Source: a virus
Virus record (IMG/VR): IMGVR_UViG_3300044846_005229
Coordinates: 79,986-143,985 of that record
DNA: 64,000 nt
Reading direction: 5' to 3' (one strand)
Both the position numbers and the translations under genes were made by a program. The notes beneath the pieces were generated by a model, which was not told where the DNA came from, ran no database searches, and worked only from the letters and a program-made list of their open reading frames with translations. Positions 24,488-32,231 of the stretch are shown piece after piece (position 1 is the first letter of the stretch; every line of letters begins with the position of its first letter).

Positions 24488-24808
24488 TCAATGGCTTGAC
24501 CGGCAGTCATCTAGTTGAATGTCAGGGTCAAGTTCTGTTGCGATATCCATGAGTTTACTTCGTGTGGTATGACGCTGGAGACTTTGTGCTATTTCTGTCA
24601 GATTAAATTCACCGGTAGCGTCATCATAAAAATCATTCGGCCTGGAATGCTCCCATAGGATTTCCTGTTCTGTCAAAACTCGGACAATAAACGCAGCATC
24701 CTCACGGCATTCTTCACACGGCTTCACGCAAGGACCTGCAGAAGCAGGGTACCGACGTTGACATAGTGCAATTACCAGGTCTTGGGCAGTAGGGGATAGG
24801 TCAGCCAT
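24488..24808 (-). CDS. LSP-module protein, copy 1 of a tandem set
   Basis: A 106-residue member of a paralogous set defined by an N-terminal DLSPTAQDLVIAL-type block and a C-terminal block ending LMDIATELDPD. It contains a CVKPCEECRED Cys cluster that its neighbours lack. It overlaps the upstream paralogue through the sequence ATGGCTGA, the same junction as between the next two genes, so the set arose by tandem duplication. Function unknown. Confidence 0.65.
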   Translation of the reverse strand: MADLSPTAQDLVIALCQRRYPASAGPCVKPCEECREDAAFIVRVLTEQEILWEHSRPNDFYDDATGEFNLTEIAQSLQRHTTRSKLMDIATELDPDIQLDDCRSSH

Positions 24809-25070
24809 TGGAACCCTCCAACTCGGTGGCTAGGGCAAGGAGTTTGCTCCTAATCTCAAGCGCCTTCCCTAGCACAGGGCTTTCATTACGCTCGTAATAC
24901 TCTAACATCACAGCAGGGGGCACCACTTGTTCCGCAGCGGCGCGGATAGCGACGGAAGCGTGATAAGCCATGCGTTGGGCCTCGTTTGGAATGTCGGCGG
25001 GGTCAAGTCCGTATTCACTTATGGTAAGTGCTGCCAGCACTGCCTGCGCGGCAGGAGATAAGTCAGCCAT
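24801..25070 (-). CDS. LSP-module protein, copy 2
   Basis: An 89-residue protein from the ATG in ATGGCTGA at 25070. It consists of the module alone: ADLSPAAQAVLAAL, an AYHASVAIRAAAEQVVPP block, then LLALATELEGSNG. The motif positions match copies at 24488, 25063, 29490, 30362 and 30720. The pattern suggests a helical protein, perhaps a small regulator or inhibitor. Not characterised. Confidence 0.7.
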   Translation of the reverse strand: MADLSPAAQAVLAALTISEYGLDPADIPNEAQRMAYHASVAIRAAAEQVVPPAVMLEYYERNESPVLGKALEIRSKLLALATELEGSNG

Positions 25071-25653
25071 TGGAACCCTCCAACTCGGCGGCAATGGCAA
25101 GGAGTTCGCGTCGAGTTTCGTACCTGGCCGACCACTTTGAGGCACCTATATCACTAGGTAAGCAGTCGTTTGCAACCGAAATGAATAGGTCAATTTCAGG
25201 CACCACCTGATCTGCCAGGGCGCGGATAGCGGCGGCAATTTGAACGTTCCTCGCGGGGGAGACTGGCGCATTCCAAAACTCGTGCAAAACCGCCTGCGCG
25301 GCAGGGGAGGGGTTGTCCGTTGGTTTAGGGGTTGATTCGTTCATTTTCCTTAAAGGTTTAACAAATAGCTCGTGAAGCATAACATCATCATTAATCACTT
25401 GGCCTGGTTCGACCCAGTATTCACCGTTTAAAGACGTAGACTCTTTGCCTTCTGGATGCGGGTCCATCACCAAGTTGATACCACAAGGGAATCCACCAGA
25501 GCAGCCATCGAAGATGTTTAGCATGGAAAATACGACACCATCGCATCTTTCTCTTGGAGTTTTGTCTTCTAGCTGGGACCAATAAAATGCGATCGACTGG
25601 CAATGGGCGAGAAACATCTCTCGCATTTCTTCTTTTGTGTAGGTGCCAGTCAT
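25063..25653 (-). CDS. LSP-module protein with an N-terminal extra domain, copy 3
   Basis: A 196-residue protein. Residues 1-110 form an extra domain (KEEMREMFLAHCQSIAFYW and a CDGVVFSMLNIFDGCSGG segment with two Cys). Residues 110-196 carry the module: NPSPAAQAVLHEFW, then AAAIRALADQVVPEI and LLAIAAELEGSNG. It begins with a 4-bp ATGA overlap to the 84-residue gene, so the four genes to 24488 are one translationally linked unit. Confidence 0.65.
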   Translation of the reverse strand: MTGTYTKEEMREMFLAHCQSIAFYWSQLEDKTPRERCDGVVFSMLNIFDGCSGGFPCGINLVMDPHPEGKESTSLNGEYWVEPGQVINDDVMLHELFVKPLRKMNESTPKPTDNPSPAAQAVLHEFWNAPVSPARNVQIAAAIRALADQVVPEIDLFISVANDCLPSDIGASKWSARYETRRELLAIAAELEGSNG

Positions 25654-25904
25654 TTGGAATCGTGCATACTACTTTCAATCAGATCGGCAATTTCATCTTT
25701 GGAAAGATGCGGAGGGCTTAAACGGATCATTTCAACCGCAAGGGCCATTCCTTCGTCCATAGCATATGCCACTTGCTGTTCGATTAATACGGTCACAAGT
25801 TGTGTTTGCTCTAGGGTGAGTTCAGGTACGGATGCCCAATCTATGTCTGGGTCCATGCTTCCTAATAATTGGAACAATTGTGAGGCTCTTTCTGTGTCAG
25901 TCAT
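25650..25904 (-). CDS. Small acidic helical protein
   Basis: An 84-residue protein, acidic and helical throughout (ERASQLFQLLGSMDPDIDW, then EQTQLVTVLIEQQVAYAMDEG). It overlaps the downstream LSP-module gene by ATGA. No family is recognised. Confidence 0.55.
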   Translation of the reverse strand: MTDTERASQLFQLLGSMDPDIDWASVPELTLEQTQLVTVLIEQQVAYAMDEGMALAVEMIRLSPPHLSKDEIADLIESSMHDSK

Positions 25905-25936
25905 TGCAGGGTTTGTGGGGATAATGTGGATTATAA

Positions 25937-26197
25937 CTACCCTAGGGGCATATCGTCTGGACCGAATTCGGATAGCGGGCCTTCAGAACCCAGATCCACC
26001 AGTAATTCATCATCCTCTGCTTCCATTTCCTCAGTATAAATCACAGGGTTTCTATCGAAAGTTTCCAGGGCTTTTAGCAGTTCCAAGAGTTGCTCTTTCG
26101 TGAAGCTTCCGTCTAATGCGAGTGAGTCTGGCCCGTCTGGACAAAACCAGTTATACGAATGATCCGGGCGATCAGCAATTTCATCAAATTTTGTCAT
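25937..26197 (-). CDS. Small acidic protein, tandem paralogue A
   Basis: An 86-residue protein starting MTKFDEIADRPDHSYNW, with LDGSFTKEQLLELLKALE in the middle and an acidic tail. It is a paralogue of the next gene upstream: both share MT-x-x-D-x-I-x-x-RP-x-H-x-x-N at the start and a DG/NG-x-FT-x-x-QLLEL core. The two are coupled by ATGA overlap at 26194-26197. Confidence 0.6.
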   Translation of the reverse strand: MTKFDEIADRPDHSYNWFCPDGPDSLALDGSFTKEQLLELLKALETFDRNPVIYTEEMEAEDDELLVDLGSEGPLSEFGPDDMPLG

Positions 26198-26409
26198 TTT
26201 GCATAGGGTTCGAATTGAGTAGGGTCTACAGAGTAGGAGATGCTATAGGGCCTAGGGTCCAAACTTTGGCCATCCCTAGCAAGGGCCAGCTCTAAAAGTT
26301 GGCCCCTAGTGAAACAACCATTTAAAATAATAGTTTCACCATTGTTATCTGAGTGAATGTAATTAGCGTTATGCTCAGGGCGAGTTGAAATTTTGTCGAG
26401 TTCGGTCAC
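26194..26409 (-). CDS. Small protein, tandem paralogue B
   Basis: A 71-residue protein beginning MTELDKISTRPEHNANY and containing LNGCFTRGQLLELALARDG. It matches paralogue A over the first 50 residues, then diverges, so the tail is the changing part. Unknown function. Confidence 0.6.
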   Translation of the reverse strand: MTELDKISTRPEHNANYIHSDNNGETIILNGCFTRGQLLELALARDGQSLDPRPYSISYSVDPTQFEPYAK

Positions 26410-26414
26410 TCTTC

Positions 26415-26797
26415 CTACCTGTAAAAGTAAAGTTGGGGTTTCGTGGCTTCTTCATACCGAGAGTATCCAATAAATTGACCCGAATAGGCATCAACCCATG
26501 GTAAGATCCACTTAAAGAAGGCTTCGATTTCCTGATAATAATTCTTAATGTCACCCTTTCCTAGAAGAGACCATTGCTTTGAAATTTCGTCGTAGTCTAA
26601 AAATTTACAGTGCGTTCTCGGAGTGTAGTAGCTGCAATCAGAAAAGAGGCTGTGCCAACGATCCGGAAAGCCTTTAGAGCATCGTCCGCATCGCCCTCTT
26701 CCAGTTTCCCGCACATTGCCTTGAGCACATTAAGGACCTCGTCAGGGGTTTCCTGCTTGAGGTCCACATTCACATAAATTTCTGTGTACATTCCCAT
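26415..26797 (-). pseudogene. Frameshifted conserved small phage gene
   Basis: Two overlapping frames together restore one protein that I recall as a common phage family beginning MGMYTEIYVNVDLKQETPDE. The first frame (26797-26597) gives 42 good residues ending DALK and then an unrelated tail. The second frame (from 26672 to 26415) supplies GFPDRWHSLFSDCSYYTPRT and then QWSLLGKGDIKNYYQEIE to YFYR. Joining them at AAG (26674-26672) by a -1 step gives a normal 127-residue product. No canonical slippery heptamer is present, so a one-base deletion is the simplest cause; sequence error is possible. Confidence 0.7.
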
Positions 26798-26801
26798 TTG
26801 C

Positions 26802-27146
26802 TTACTCCTCGTTGTTTATTTCGTTGTTGGTCAACTGTTTAGATTGCTTCCGGTCGTAGCGTTTGCCGGTCCAGTGAGGACAGGAGTGGCCCCAATCTGG
26901 CTTGGTTCGTCCATCCAGAAACTCGCATAGCCCTGAGGGTAGCTGTCGCCACTTCACCCCGTTCACTTTGACAGGTTTGACAGGGGGGAATCTTTTCCAC
27001 TTGATGTAGTAGACACAGGATCCGCAACTTTTGCTCATTGCCTTAGGGGGTTTAGATGGGAGGGGTGTTGGGTCGGTGGTTCCAACTTCGGATATGACAC
27101 GGGCGATTATCGGAGCGGCTCGCTCTCGCCAGGTTAGGTATTTCAT
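26802..27146 (-). CDS. Small Cys-rich protein, zinc-binding likely
   Basis: A 114-residue protein starting KYLTWRERAAPIIARVISEV, an N-terminal helix I have seen at the start of several phage and cyanobacterial small proteins. It then has a CGSCVYY...GLCEFLDGRTKPDWGHSC..W segment with four Cys and nearby His that looks like a zinc knuckle. The gene overlaps the end of the tyrosyl-tRNA synthetase gene by ATGA and may be co-translated with it. Confidence 0.6.
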   Translation of the reverse strand: MKYLTWRERAAPIIARVISEVGTTDPTPLPSKPPKAMSKSCGSCVYYIKWKRFPPVKPVKVNGVKWRQLPSGLCEFLDGRTKPDWGHSCPHWTGKRYDRKQSKQLTNNEINNEE

Positions 27147-28312
27147 TGTTGGATGAATTTAAAAATTTCTTTCTTGGAAAGCCTAATGATTTGGTTGTTT
27201 AGGATTTCTATTGAAGGGATGATCGTGGTGTCATCCGCTACTTTAATTCCGGACAAAAAGACAGACCCGGCTCTGATTTTACGTCTGGCATCGCTTGTGC
27301 TTTTTACCAGGTTGAGTGCTTTCAGCAGGTTGGCTAGTGGTATAGGGAATGTAATGCTGTTGAGAAGGGCGGTTGGCACGTTGCTGTCCGTAGGATCTGC
27401 CAGGCCAGAAAATACGATGGACTCAGCGTTTTGCTTGGCGTCCAAGGCTTTGTCCATTCCGTGAAAGGTCGCCGTAACTTCGATTGCCATTTGCCGTTGC
27501 TTTTCACGGGGGTTGGTAGGGAAATCCTCTGGGTCGCAATCAGTAAGCAAAGTGATGAACTCATTGACAGCACTATCGGGAATTTTCTCCAGTTTGGAAA
27601 ACATGTGGAGAGGGTGCTCGTTGATTCCGATGGTGTTCCCAAGGCTCTTTGACATCTTTTGGTGGCCGTCGGTACCCACAAGAATGGGCATTAACATGCC
27701 GATTTGTTGCTCTTCCGAGCCAAGTCCCCTTTGGATAGTTCGCCCGATACTGATGTTGAACTTTTGGTCGATGCCACCTAGTTCTACATTAGATTGGACA
27801 ACAAAGCTGTCGAAACCTTGCAGCAACGGGTACATAAACTCGTGTAGGCTGATTGGTGTTTCGTTTTTTAGACGGTTGGAGAAATCTTGCTTAGCCAGTA
27901 GCTGCTGCACAGTCATTAGAGACTGGAGCTTGATGATGTCGTTGAGTTGTAGGGGTGCTAAGTGGGCGGAATTAAATATGATTTCGCATTTTTCTATGTC
28001 AAGGAATTTTCCCATAGTATCCAGAAAGGACTGCCCATTAGCTCTCACCACTTCAAGGTCAAGTTGCGGGCGAGTTGTGTTTTTACCGGTTGGATCCCCA
28101 ATCCTAGCAGTGAAATCTCCAATAATTACAACCGGAGTATGGCCATCTTGCTGGAAGGCACGGAGCTTTCTCAGAAGCACAGAATGCCCCAGGTGCAAAA
28201 AATCTGAAGTCGGATCGAATCCAAGCTTGATGCGTTTTGGTTGTGATAGGAATTGGTTTAGCTCGGTGGCAGGTAGTACATCAACGATGCTGCTTTGAAT
28301 GGGTCTCATCAT
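27143..28312 (-). CDS. tyrS: Tyrosyl-tRNA synthetase
   Basis: A 389-residue class I aminoacyl-tRNA synthetase. The HIGH-type motif is HLGHS at residues 40-44, preceded by the GFDPTSDFLH block. The KMSKS motif is at 219-223 after GTDGHQ. A VIIGDFTARIGDPTGK block (residues 62-77) identifies the bacterial tyrosine enzyme of the longer, TyrZ-like type, which ends in an S4-like RNA-binding domain (residues 330-389, RRKIRAGSVFLSG). All essential parts are present and in frame, so it is probably active and charges tRNA-Tyr. No tRNA-Tyr gene is in the window. A TATAAT box lies only 7 bp upstream of the first ATG, so the mRNA may be almost leaderless. Confidence 0.93.
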   Translation of the reverse strand: MMRPIQSSIVDVLPATELNQFLSQPKRIKLGFDPTSDFLHLGHSVLLRKLRAFQQDGHTPVVIIGDFTARIGDPTGKNTTRPQLDLEVVRANGQSFLDTMGKFLDIEKCEIIFNSAHLAPLQLNDIIKLQSLMTVQQLLAKQDFSNRLKNETPISLHEFMYPLLQGFDSFVVQSNVELGGIDQKFNISIGRTIQRGLGSEEQQIGMLMPILVGTDGHQKMSKSLGNTIGINEHPLHMFSKLEKIPDSAVNEFITLLTDCDPEDFPTNPREKQRQMAIEVTATFHGMDKALDAKQNAESIVFSGLADPTDSNVPTALLNSITFPIPLANLLKALNLVKSTSDARRKIRAGSVFLSGIKVADDTTIIPSIEILNNQIIRLSKKEIFKFIQQ

Positions 28313-28318
28313 GTACCT

Positions 28319-28324
28319 ATTATA
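28319..28324 (-). promoter_or_regulatory. TATAAT -10 box directly before tyrS
   Basis: The minus strand has CCTATAATAGG, with a possible TTACTT -35 box 16 bp upstream. It ends 6 bp before the first ATG. Transcription would begin at or near the start codon, giving a leaderless or very short leader message; the second ATG at 28309 could then be used. Confidence 0.4.
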
Positions 28325-28379
28325 GGTTTACTCAGGCGGCAAGTAAAGGGCGGATAACCGAAGGCCGATGGGAGGGAAT

Positions 28380-28988
28380 CTAAGGGGATTCTGGGTCAAC
28401 AATGGCCCAATGCGGCAACCAGTGAGTGTATTTATAGATTCCGTCTGAAAGATTGTAATTCTTAATGTCGGTGTCATGCTGTAATTTCTCCCAAAGTCCT
28501 TCGACGCCTGTACCATCAGTTCTCCACCACCAACATAGCCCATCTTCATCTGCATCAGTAAAGTCTGGAAGGCGGTCAAGTACAGATACCGGGTCTACTC
28601 GAACGTCCGCCATGATAGCTGCCTTGATTGTCTCAATGTCCTGGCACTGTTCGCGGATGTCATTTGCACCGGATGTGATTGCGTGCAGGGCAGTCAAGGC
28701 TTGTTGGCGTGTTGGTGACGGTGTCTCCTTTTCTTGTAGGGAATTCAAAGTTTCACGGGTCTCTCCCCGGATATTTCGTATTCTCCCCATACTGGCTTCA
28801 ATTCTAAGGTCAGCTTCTCTGAGTTTCTTTTCTAGCTCGGGCAACTCTGAGGCGTCTGGATCCAAAATAGTTGTTGGGTGCAAGGAGCGTAGTTTTTTGA
28901 TGATTTGTAATTGTCGGCAATATAATCCGTACACCGTAACCATGGTAACCAGTATGCCAATCGTTAGAAAGACATCATAGGTAGTCAT
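28380..28988 (-). CDS. Membrane-anchored coiled-coil protein with DUF551-like end
   Basis: A 202-residue protein. Residues 5-26 are a transmembrane helix (VFLTIGILVTMVTVYGLYC). Residues 45-130 are a charged coiled coil (LPELEKKLREADLRIEAS). The last 60 residues contain a DGLCWWWRTDGTGVEGLW block and end YTHWLPHWAIVDPE, similar to the closing segment of DUF551-type phage modules. The topology and the i-spanin-like anchored coiled coil could suit a lysis or membrane role; this is an inference. Confidence 0.55.
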   Translation of the reverse strand: MTTYDVFLTIGILVTMVTVYGLYCRQLQIIKKLRSLHPTTILDPDASELPELEKKLREADLRIEASMGRIRNIRGETRETLNSLQEKETPSPTRQQALTALHAITSGANDIREQCQDIETIKAAIMADVRVDPVSVLDRLPDFTDADEDGLCWWWRTDGTGVEGLWEKLQHDTDIKNYNLSDGIYKYTHWLPHWAIVDPESP

Positions 28989-29392
28989 TGCAATTCCGGT
29001 GAGTTTAAGTTGGCAGTTAAAGCCTTGCGAATCGTATCTGTGATTTCTGGCAAGTACCTGCCGTCTTTTTCGATAGTGCTTAGCATCTCTAAAGCTATAC
29101 TATTCAGGGTTTGTGGTTCTGGTCGTCGCGCTTTCCGTAGGTCGTTGGTGTCCCACGAGCCCCTCATCACACCGTTGTTCATGAAATCTATCCAATCACA
29201 ACAGGCTTCCAACTCCCACTCTGCTGATCTAACGGCGACATGTTGAATGATGTTATCTAGTTCGAATATGAAGGGGCTATCGAAAAATATTGCGGTGCCA
29301 AGCGGAGAAATTTCCCTAATCCAATACTCTATAAGCTGATTAGATGGGGTTTGGGTTGATGGAGATAGGTTGTCACTAGTCATTGTGCTCAT
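28985..29392 (-). CDS. EACCDW-module protein, copy 1
   Basis: A 135-residue protein of a family that also occurs at 32560 and 32955. Shared features are an AEWELEACCDWIDF motif, a RKARRPEP segment and a C-terminal helix ending IRKALTANL. Copies elsewhere in phages share the same order. The function is unknown. It overlaps the downstream coiled-coil gene by 4 bp. Confidence 0.65.
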   Translation of the reverse strand: MSTMTSDNLSPSTQTPSNQLIEYWIREISPLGTAIFFDSPFIFELDNIIQHVAVRSAEWELEACCDWIDFMNNGVMRGSWDTNDLRKARRPEPQTLNSIALEMLSTIEKDGRYLPEITDTIRKALTANLNSPELQ

Positions 29393-29489
29393 CGTAAAAG
29401 TGCCAGGATGTAATTAAACAGGAATCCAAAAAATGAGGCGTACCCTAATCAGGGATGATTGGTAAGGTTCCGTAGATAGCGCTTTAATG

Positions 29490-29975
29490 TCATGGGTGGT
29501 TTTCTAATTCGGTGGCAATTGCAAGGATCGATTCTCGGATTGGATTTCTCTTCTCGTACCAGCAACCTTGGATTTCTTCGATCTCAAAAGGAACTACTTC
29601 GTCAGCAACGACCCTGAGAAACGCAGCGAGGGCATTGCCGTAGTCATCAAAGACGCCAACCTTTTCAGCTACATCATTAAAGGCGTCCCATGCGGCTTGG
29701 GTTGTTGGTGAGAGGTTGGGCATTGGTTTAGGGTCGGTAGGCACGGGTTCCAAGTATCGTTTCCATCCTTGTTCATAAGTGTCACGGGCATCCGCTTCAG
29801 CAATTTTGCGCGAGGGGTATGGCCCCATGTAGTGGTCCATGTAGTCTCGCCAGAACCATTCGTAGTTGTCGTATTGATAGATTTCGATCCGACTTAATGT
29901 TCTACCCCCGGGAAAGGGGTTTACCAGTTCTAAGTAATAGTTGCCGTTGTGGATGTCGCGTTGTGACTGAGTCAT
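29490..29975 (-). CDS. LSP-module protein fused to an N-terminal domain, copy 4
   Basis: A 161-residue protein. Residues 1-82 are an extra domain (QRDIHNGNYYLELVNPFPGG and a WFWRDYMDHYMGPYPSRKIA segment). Residues 85-161 carry the module: NLSPTTQAAWDAF, then LAAFLRVVADEVVPF and ILAIATELENHP. It starts directly after the stop of the 55-residue gene. Confidence 0.65.
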   Translation of the reverse strand: MTQSQRDIHNGNYYLELVNPFPGGRTLSRIEIYQYDNYEWFWRDYMDHYMGPYPSRKIAEADARDTYEQGWKRYLEPVPTDPKPMPNLSPTTQAAWDAFNDVAEKVGVFDDYGNALAAFLRVVADEVVPFEIEEIQGCWYEKRNPIRESILAIATELENHP

Positions 29976-30143
29976 TTATTCCCCGGGGGTTGTGTCTTCA
30001 ATTGGGAGATAAGAGCAAATAGCCTTTGATCCCTTTCTTTTCATGTCAACAAGTCTCATTCCCTCAATCTGCAACCCTACCAGAGCGGCGGCGGCACCTT
30101 TGTATGGGTCAATGTCAAATGTTAGCTTCGTGGGTTTGGTCAT
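29976..30143 (-). CDS. Small 55-residue protein upstream of LSP copy 4
   Basis: An intact frame of 55 residues from ATG 30143 to TAA 29976, directly abutting the ATG of the next gene. The sequence starts MTKPTKLTFDIDPYKGAAAA and ends SYLPIEDTTPGE. A TGCTATACT promoter precedes it at 30172-30167. No family is recognised. Confidence 0.6.
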   Translation of the reverse strand: MTKPTKLTFDIDPYKGAAAALVGLQIEGMRLVDMKRKGSKAICSYLPIEDTTPGE

Positions 30144-30166
30144 GGTTTAGGGTGGTTAAGCAACCA

Positions 30167-30172
30167 AGTATA
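30167..30172 (-). promoter_or_regulatory. Extended -10 promoter TGCTATACT
   Basis: The minus strand has TGCTATACT, with TTTCTT as the -35 candidate 17 bp upstream, 23 bp before the ATG at 30143. Confidence 0.55.
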
Positions 30173-30201
30173 GCACTCCCTCTTTGCGAAAGAAAGGACG
30201 G

Positions 30202-30387
30202 CTAACCGACCCTTATCAAGCTACGGATAGCGTCTGCATTTTCCAGGAACCACTCCACTGCTTCCCAGTTATTTGCATACCAGTCATCTAGGGGCTCTAA
30301 GTAACCACCCCCAAAAGTCCACTCATCATAGGGGCGGCGAGGTGATACATGGGGCATGGGGCTAAGTTTCGGTTTTTGCGATTCCAT
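30202..30387 (-). CDS. Small acidic aromatic-rich protein
   Basis: A 61-residue protein beginning MESQKPKLSPMPHVSPR, with a YLEPLDDWYANNWEAVEWF block. It overlaps the end of the upstream LSP-module gene by 26 bp, so a later start cannot be excluded, but the first ATG is the only obvious one. No family is recognised. Confidence 0.5.
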   Translation of the reverse strand: MESQKPKLSPMPHVSPRRPYDEWTFGGGYLEPLDDWYANNWEAVEWFLENADAIRSLIRVG

Positions 30388-30727
30388 CTAATACGTTGGC
30401 AATGTCGCAAAGTTGATCTTTGCAGGAAAGTAGCATTCCGCCTTGAGAGTTTATTTCTGGGTCTATAACAAGTTGATCAGCGGCGGCGCGAATGGACGCG
30501 GCAATTTGTCGGCGACGTGTTGTTTCGGTATCGCCGAGAGTTATAGGCAAATTCCACGCAGCATCGAATACGGTCTGAGCGGTGGAGGATAGGGGCGCTG
30601 GTTGGTCTTTTTCGGTGTTATCTAAGGGGAGTTCCTTTGTGTATTCGTAGCTGCCTGAGGCTTCGAAAAGGGGCGCTCTCCATAATTGCAAAGCGGCAAG
30701 GAGGCGGCGGTGACTTGAGTCAGACAC
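30362..30727 (-). CDS. LSP-module protein, copy 5
   Basis: A 121-residue protein. The frame is open further upstream, but only inside the preceding gene; the GTG at 30727 overlaps that gene's stop and is the best start. It carries PLSSTAQTVFDAAW, then AASIRAAADQLVIDPE and DIANVLDG, in the order of the family. The N-terminal 45 residues are unique. Confidence 0.6.
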   Translation of the reverse strand: MSDSSHRRLLAALQLWRAPLFEASGSYEYTKELPLDNTEKDQPAPLSSTAQTVFDAAWNLPITLGDTETTRRRQIAASIRAAADQLVIDPEINSQGGMLLSCKDQLCDIANVLDGIAKTET

Positions 30728-31253
30728 CGTAGTCACCCAATTCGTCGGCAAAAGCGCGAACTTCTTCTGGATTAATGCGGGCAGCCCCACAATCATCCGC
30801 ATATTGCGTGAGATCAACAAGGGCACGGAGGGTGGCAGCGAGACCTTTGCGTGGTTCATATGTTGGGGCTGAGTCTGAGCCACATGCCTTATCAATAAAA
30901 GCATCAAGCAAGGCTTTGGCGACGGGGCTTAGCGACGGCCCTTTGGATGAAGACACCAACGCAAGTACCGGCTCCTTAACGTACAGCACCGACGCTGACC
31001 GGCCCGAACGTGTGGGTCGCTGAGTTTCCTTGCCAGTTGAGGGGTCGGTTCGCTTCTCTAATTGACCCATTTGCACTAATTCCCGACATCGGGCAGAAGC
31101 AGTTTGGTGCAACATTGAAAGGTCTTGTTCGACTTCGTCGCAAGTGGCACCATTGGGTTTGGTGCGGATGTGGTTGAGAACCTTGAGCCTTAGGCTTTCT
31201 GCGATTTGGGCAACTGAGTTAGCGGCAGCTTTTTGGGTTTGGGTGGTTGGCAT
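30720..31253 (-). CDS. Winged-helix DNA-binding protein fused to LSP module
   Basis: A 177-residue protein with two parts. Residues 18-80 resemble a winged helix-turn-helix (LRLKVLNHIRTKPNGATCDEVEQD...QTASARCRELVQMGQ), the type seen in small phage regulators. Residues 105-177 are an LSP module (PSLSPVAKALLDAFI...LAATLRALVD). The fusion suggests that LSP modules may act as partner or effector domains of a regulator. It overlaps the downstream LSP gene by 8 bp. Confidence 0.65.
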   Translation of the reverse strand: MPTTQTQKAAANSVAQIAESLRLKVLNHIRTKPNGATCDEVEQDLSMLHQTASARCRELVQMGQLEKRTDPSTGKETQRPTRSGRSASVLYVKEPVLALVSSSKGPSLSPVAKALLDAFIDKACGSDSAPTYEPRKGLAATLRALVDLTQYADDCGAARINPEEVRAFADELGDYGV

Positions 31254-31354
31254 GGTTGGTTTGGGTGGTGGGTTTGAGGGGGGGTGAGACCCCGGTAGCT
31301 ACTATGGCAGGCAGGCTAGGTGCGGCGGTGCTTTTACTATCAGCAGTTTGACCC

Positions 31355-31618
31355 TTAGGCATAGTGACCCACTACCCTAGCATAAAAGTCATTAAGTGCC
31401 TTAAGCACATCAGGCTCTAACACAACCACAGGCTCATTACGGTGGTCATTTACCATTAGTGAAACGGCATATCCGTCAAACTGGGCATATACACCATCGC
31501 CCAAATAGTCAATCCAGGGGTCATTATTCATAGGGGGTCGTAAATTCATTGGTTCAGTCGTCGCTAATGCTCCGATTCTAGGGTGTCCGGCGGTGTTGCG
31601 GTACTTTGGTTCAGTCAT
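31355..31618 (-). CDS. Small protein with YLGDGVYAQFDGYAVSLM motif
   Basis: An 87-residue protein. Its central motif DYLGDGVYAQFDGYAV followed by a DHRNEPVVVLEPDVLKAL block is a phage family I have seen often in environmental phages, without known function. It overlaps the upstream gene by 4 bp. A 48-codon frame just downstream (ATG at 31362) is open across the gap but looks non-coding. Confidence 0.65.
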   Translation of the reverse strand: MTEPKYRNTAGHPRIGALATTEPMNLRPPMNNDPWIDYLGDGVYAQFDGYAVSLMVNDHRNEPVVVLEPDVLKALNDFYARVVGHYA

Positions 31619-31884
31619 TGTAATGTCAACGCACGGTCGGCTTCAGACGTGAGCAGGGCTCGAAGTTGTTTCCGGAAATCGTAATTGTGCTCCACTAAAG
31701 ATCCAAACCAAATTGGGTCCAATGGTTCTTCTTCTGGTACAAGCCAGTCGCGAATGGCTAGGATTCGAGCAGCATTGTAGTCTTCGTCGTTAAAACATTC
31801 TCCCGTCTCTCTTTCTTTTGCCAGGAGTTCATCTTCTGACTTATCCATTGCTTGCCACAGTCTGGGGGCGGATTTTGTACTCAT
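31615..31884 (-). CDS. Small acidic protein of unknown function
   Basis: An 89-residue acidic protein, beginning MSTKSAPRLWQAMDKSEDEL and ending ALLTSEADRALTLQ. It starts in the TAATG overlap with the upstream gene. No family is recognised. Confidence 0.5.
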   Translation of the reverse strand: MSTKSAPRLWQAMDKSEDELLAKERETGECFNDEDYNAARILAIRDWLVPEEEPLDPIWFGSLVEHNYDFRKQLRALLTSEADRALTLQ

Positions 31885-32090
31885 TAGGTCTCTTCGTTTG
31901 GTTTAAGCATTGAGTTTATTGATTGGAAAGCGCTTATTTTTAGACCGTGTAAGACGCCGCTTTTAGTCACTTCAATAAAGTAATTATTCCAGTTTTCATA
32001 CGGCTCTGGGGGAGGGCCCGAAAATACGCAATTGGTGATGAGGGATAAGGGCCTGTCGGTATTCATCGATGGGTGATTGTCAGTGGTCAT
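31884..32090 (-). CDS. Small uncharacterised protein downstream of the micro-membrane cassette
   Basis: A 68-residue protein from the ATG at 32090, MTTDNHPSMNTDRPLSLIT. A TTG start at 32105, directly after the TGA of the first micro-membrane gene, would add five residues. The middle has PPPEPYENWNNYFIEV. No family is recognised. Confidence 0.45.
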   Translation of the reverse strand: MTTDNHPSMNTDRPLSLITNCVFSGPPPEPYENWNNYFIEVTKSGVLHGLKISAFQSINSMLKPNEET

Positions 32091-32105
32091 TGGTGGCTTC
32101 AGCAA

Positions 32106-32231
32106 TCATCGTATTCGGCTCACCATAAATATGGCTAATCCTATGTAGATAACTCCTGCTACAACCACAGTGCCAGCGGCACCAGCGGCACCGTAAAGAA
32201 GCCAAAGTGGAATTGTGAATGTGAACGTCAT
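32106..32231 (-). CDS. 41-residue single-pass membrane microprotein, copy 1
   Basis: From ATG 32231 to TGA 32106. The protein starts MTFTFTIPLWLLYGAAGAAG, followed by a single hydrophobic helix and a short basic tail MVSRIR. It is the first of three similar proteins sharing the motif IP-x-WLL-[YF] close to the N-terminus. Confidence 0.65.
   Translation of the reverse strand: MTFTFTIPLWLLYGAAGAAGTVVVAGVIYIGLAIFMVSRIR

Noticed and set aside
27513-28298. 261-residue frame on the plus strand
   Set aside because: It is fully antisense to the tyrosyl-tRNA synthetase and has the composition of a shadow.
31254-31362. 48-codon frame MPKGQTADSKS in the gap
   Set aside because: It overlaps the start of the 31253 gene and has Pro/Thr-rich composition typical of spacer sequence.
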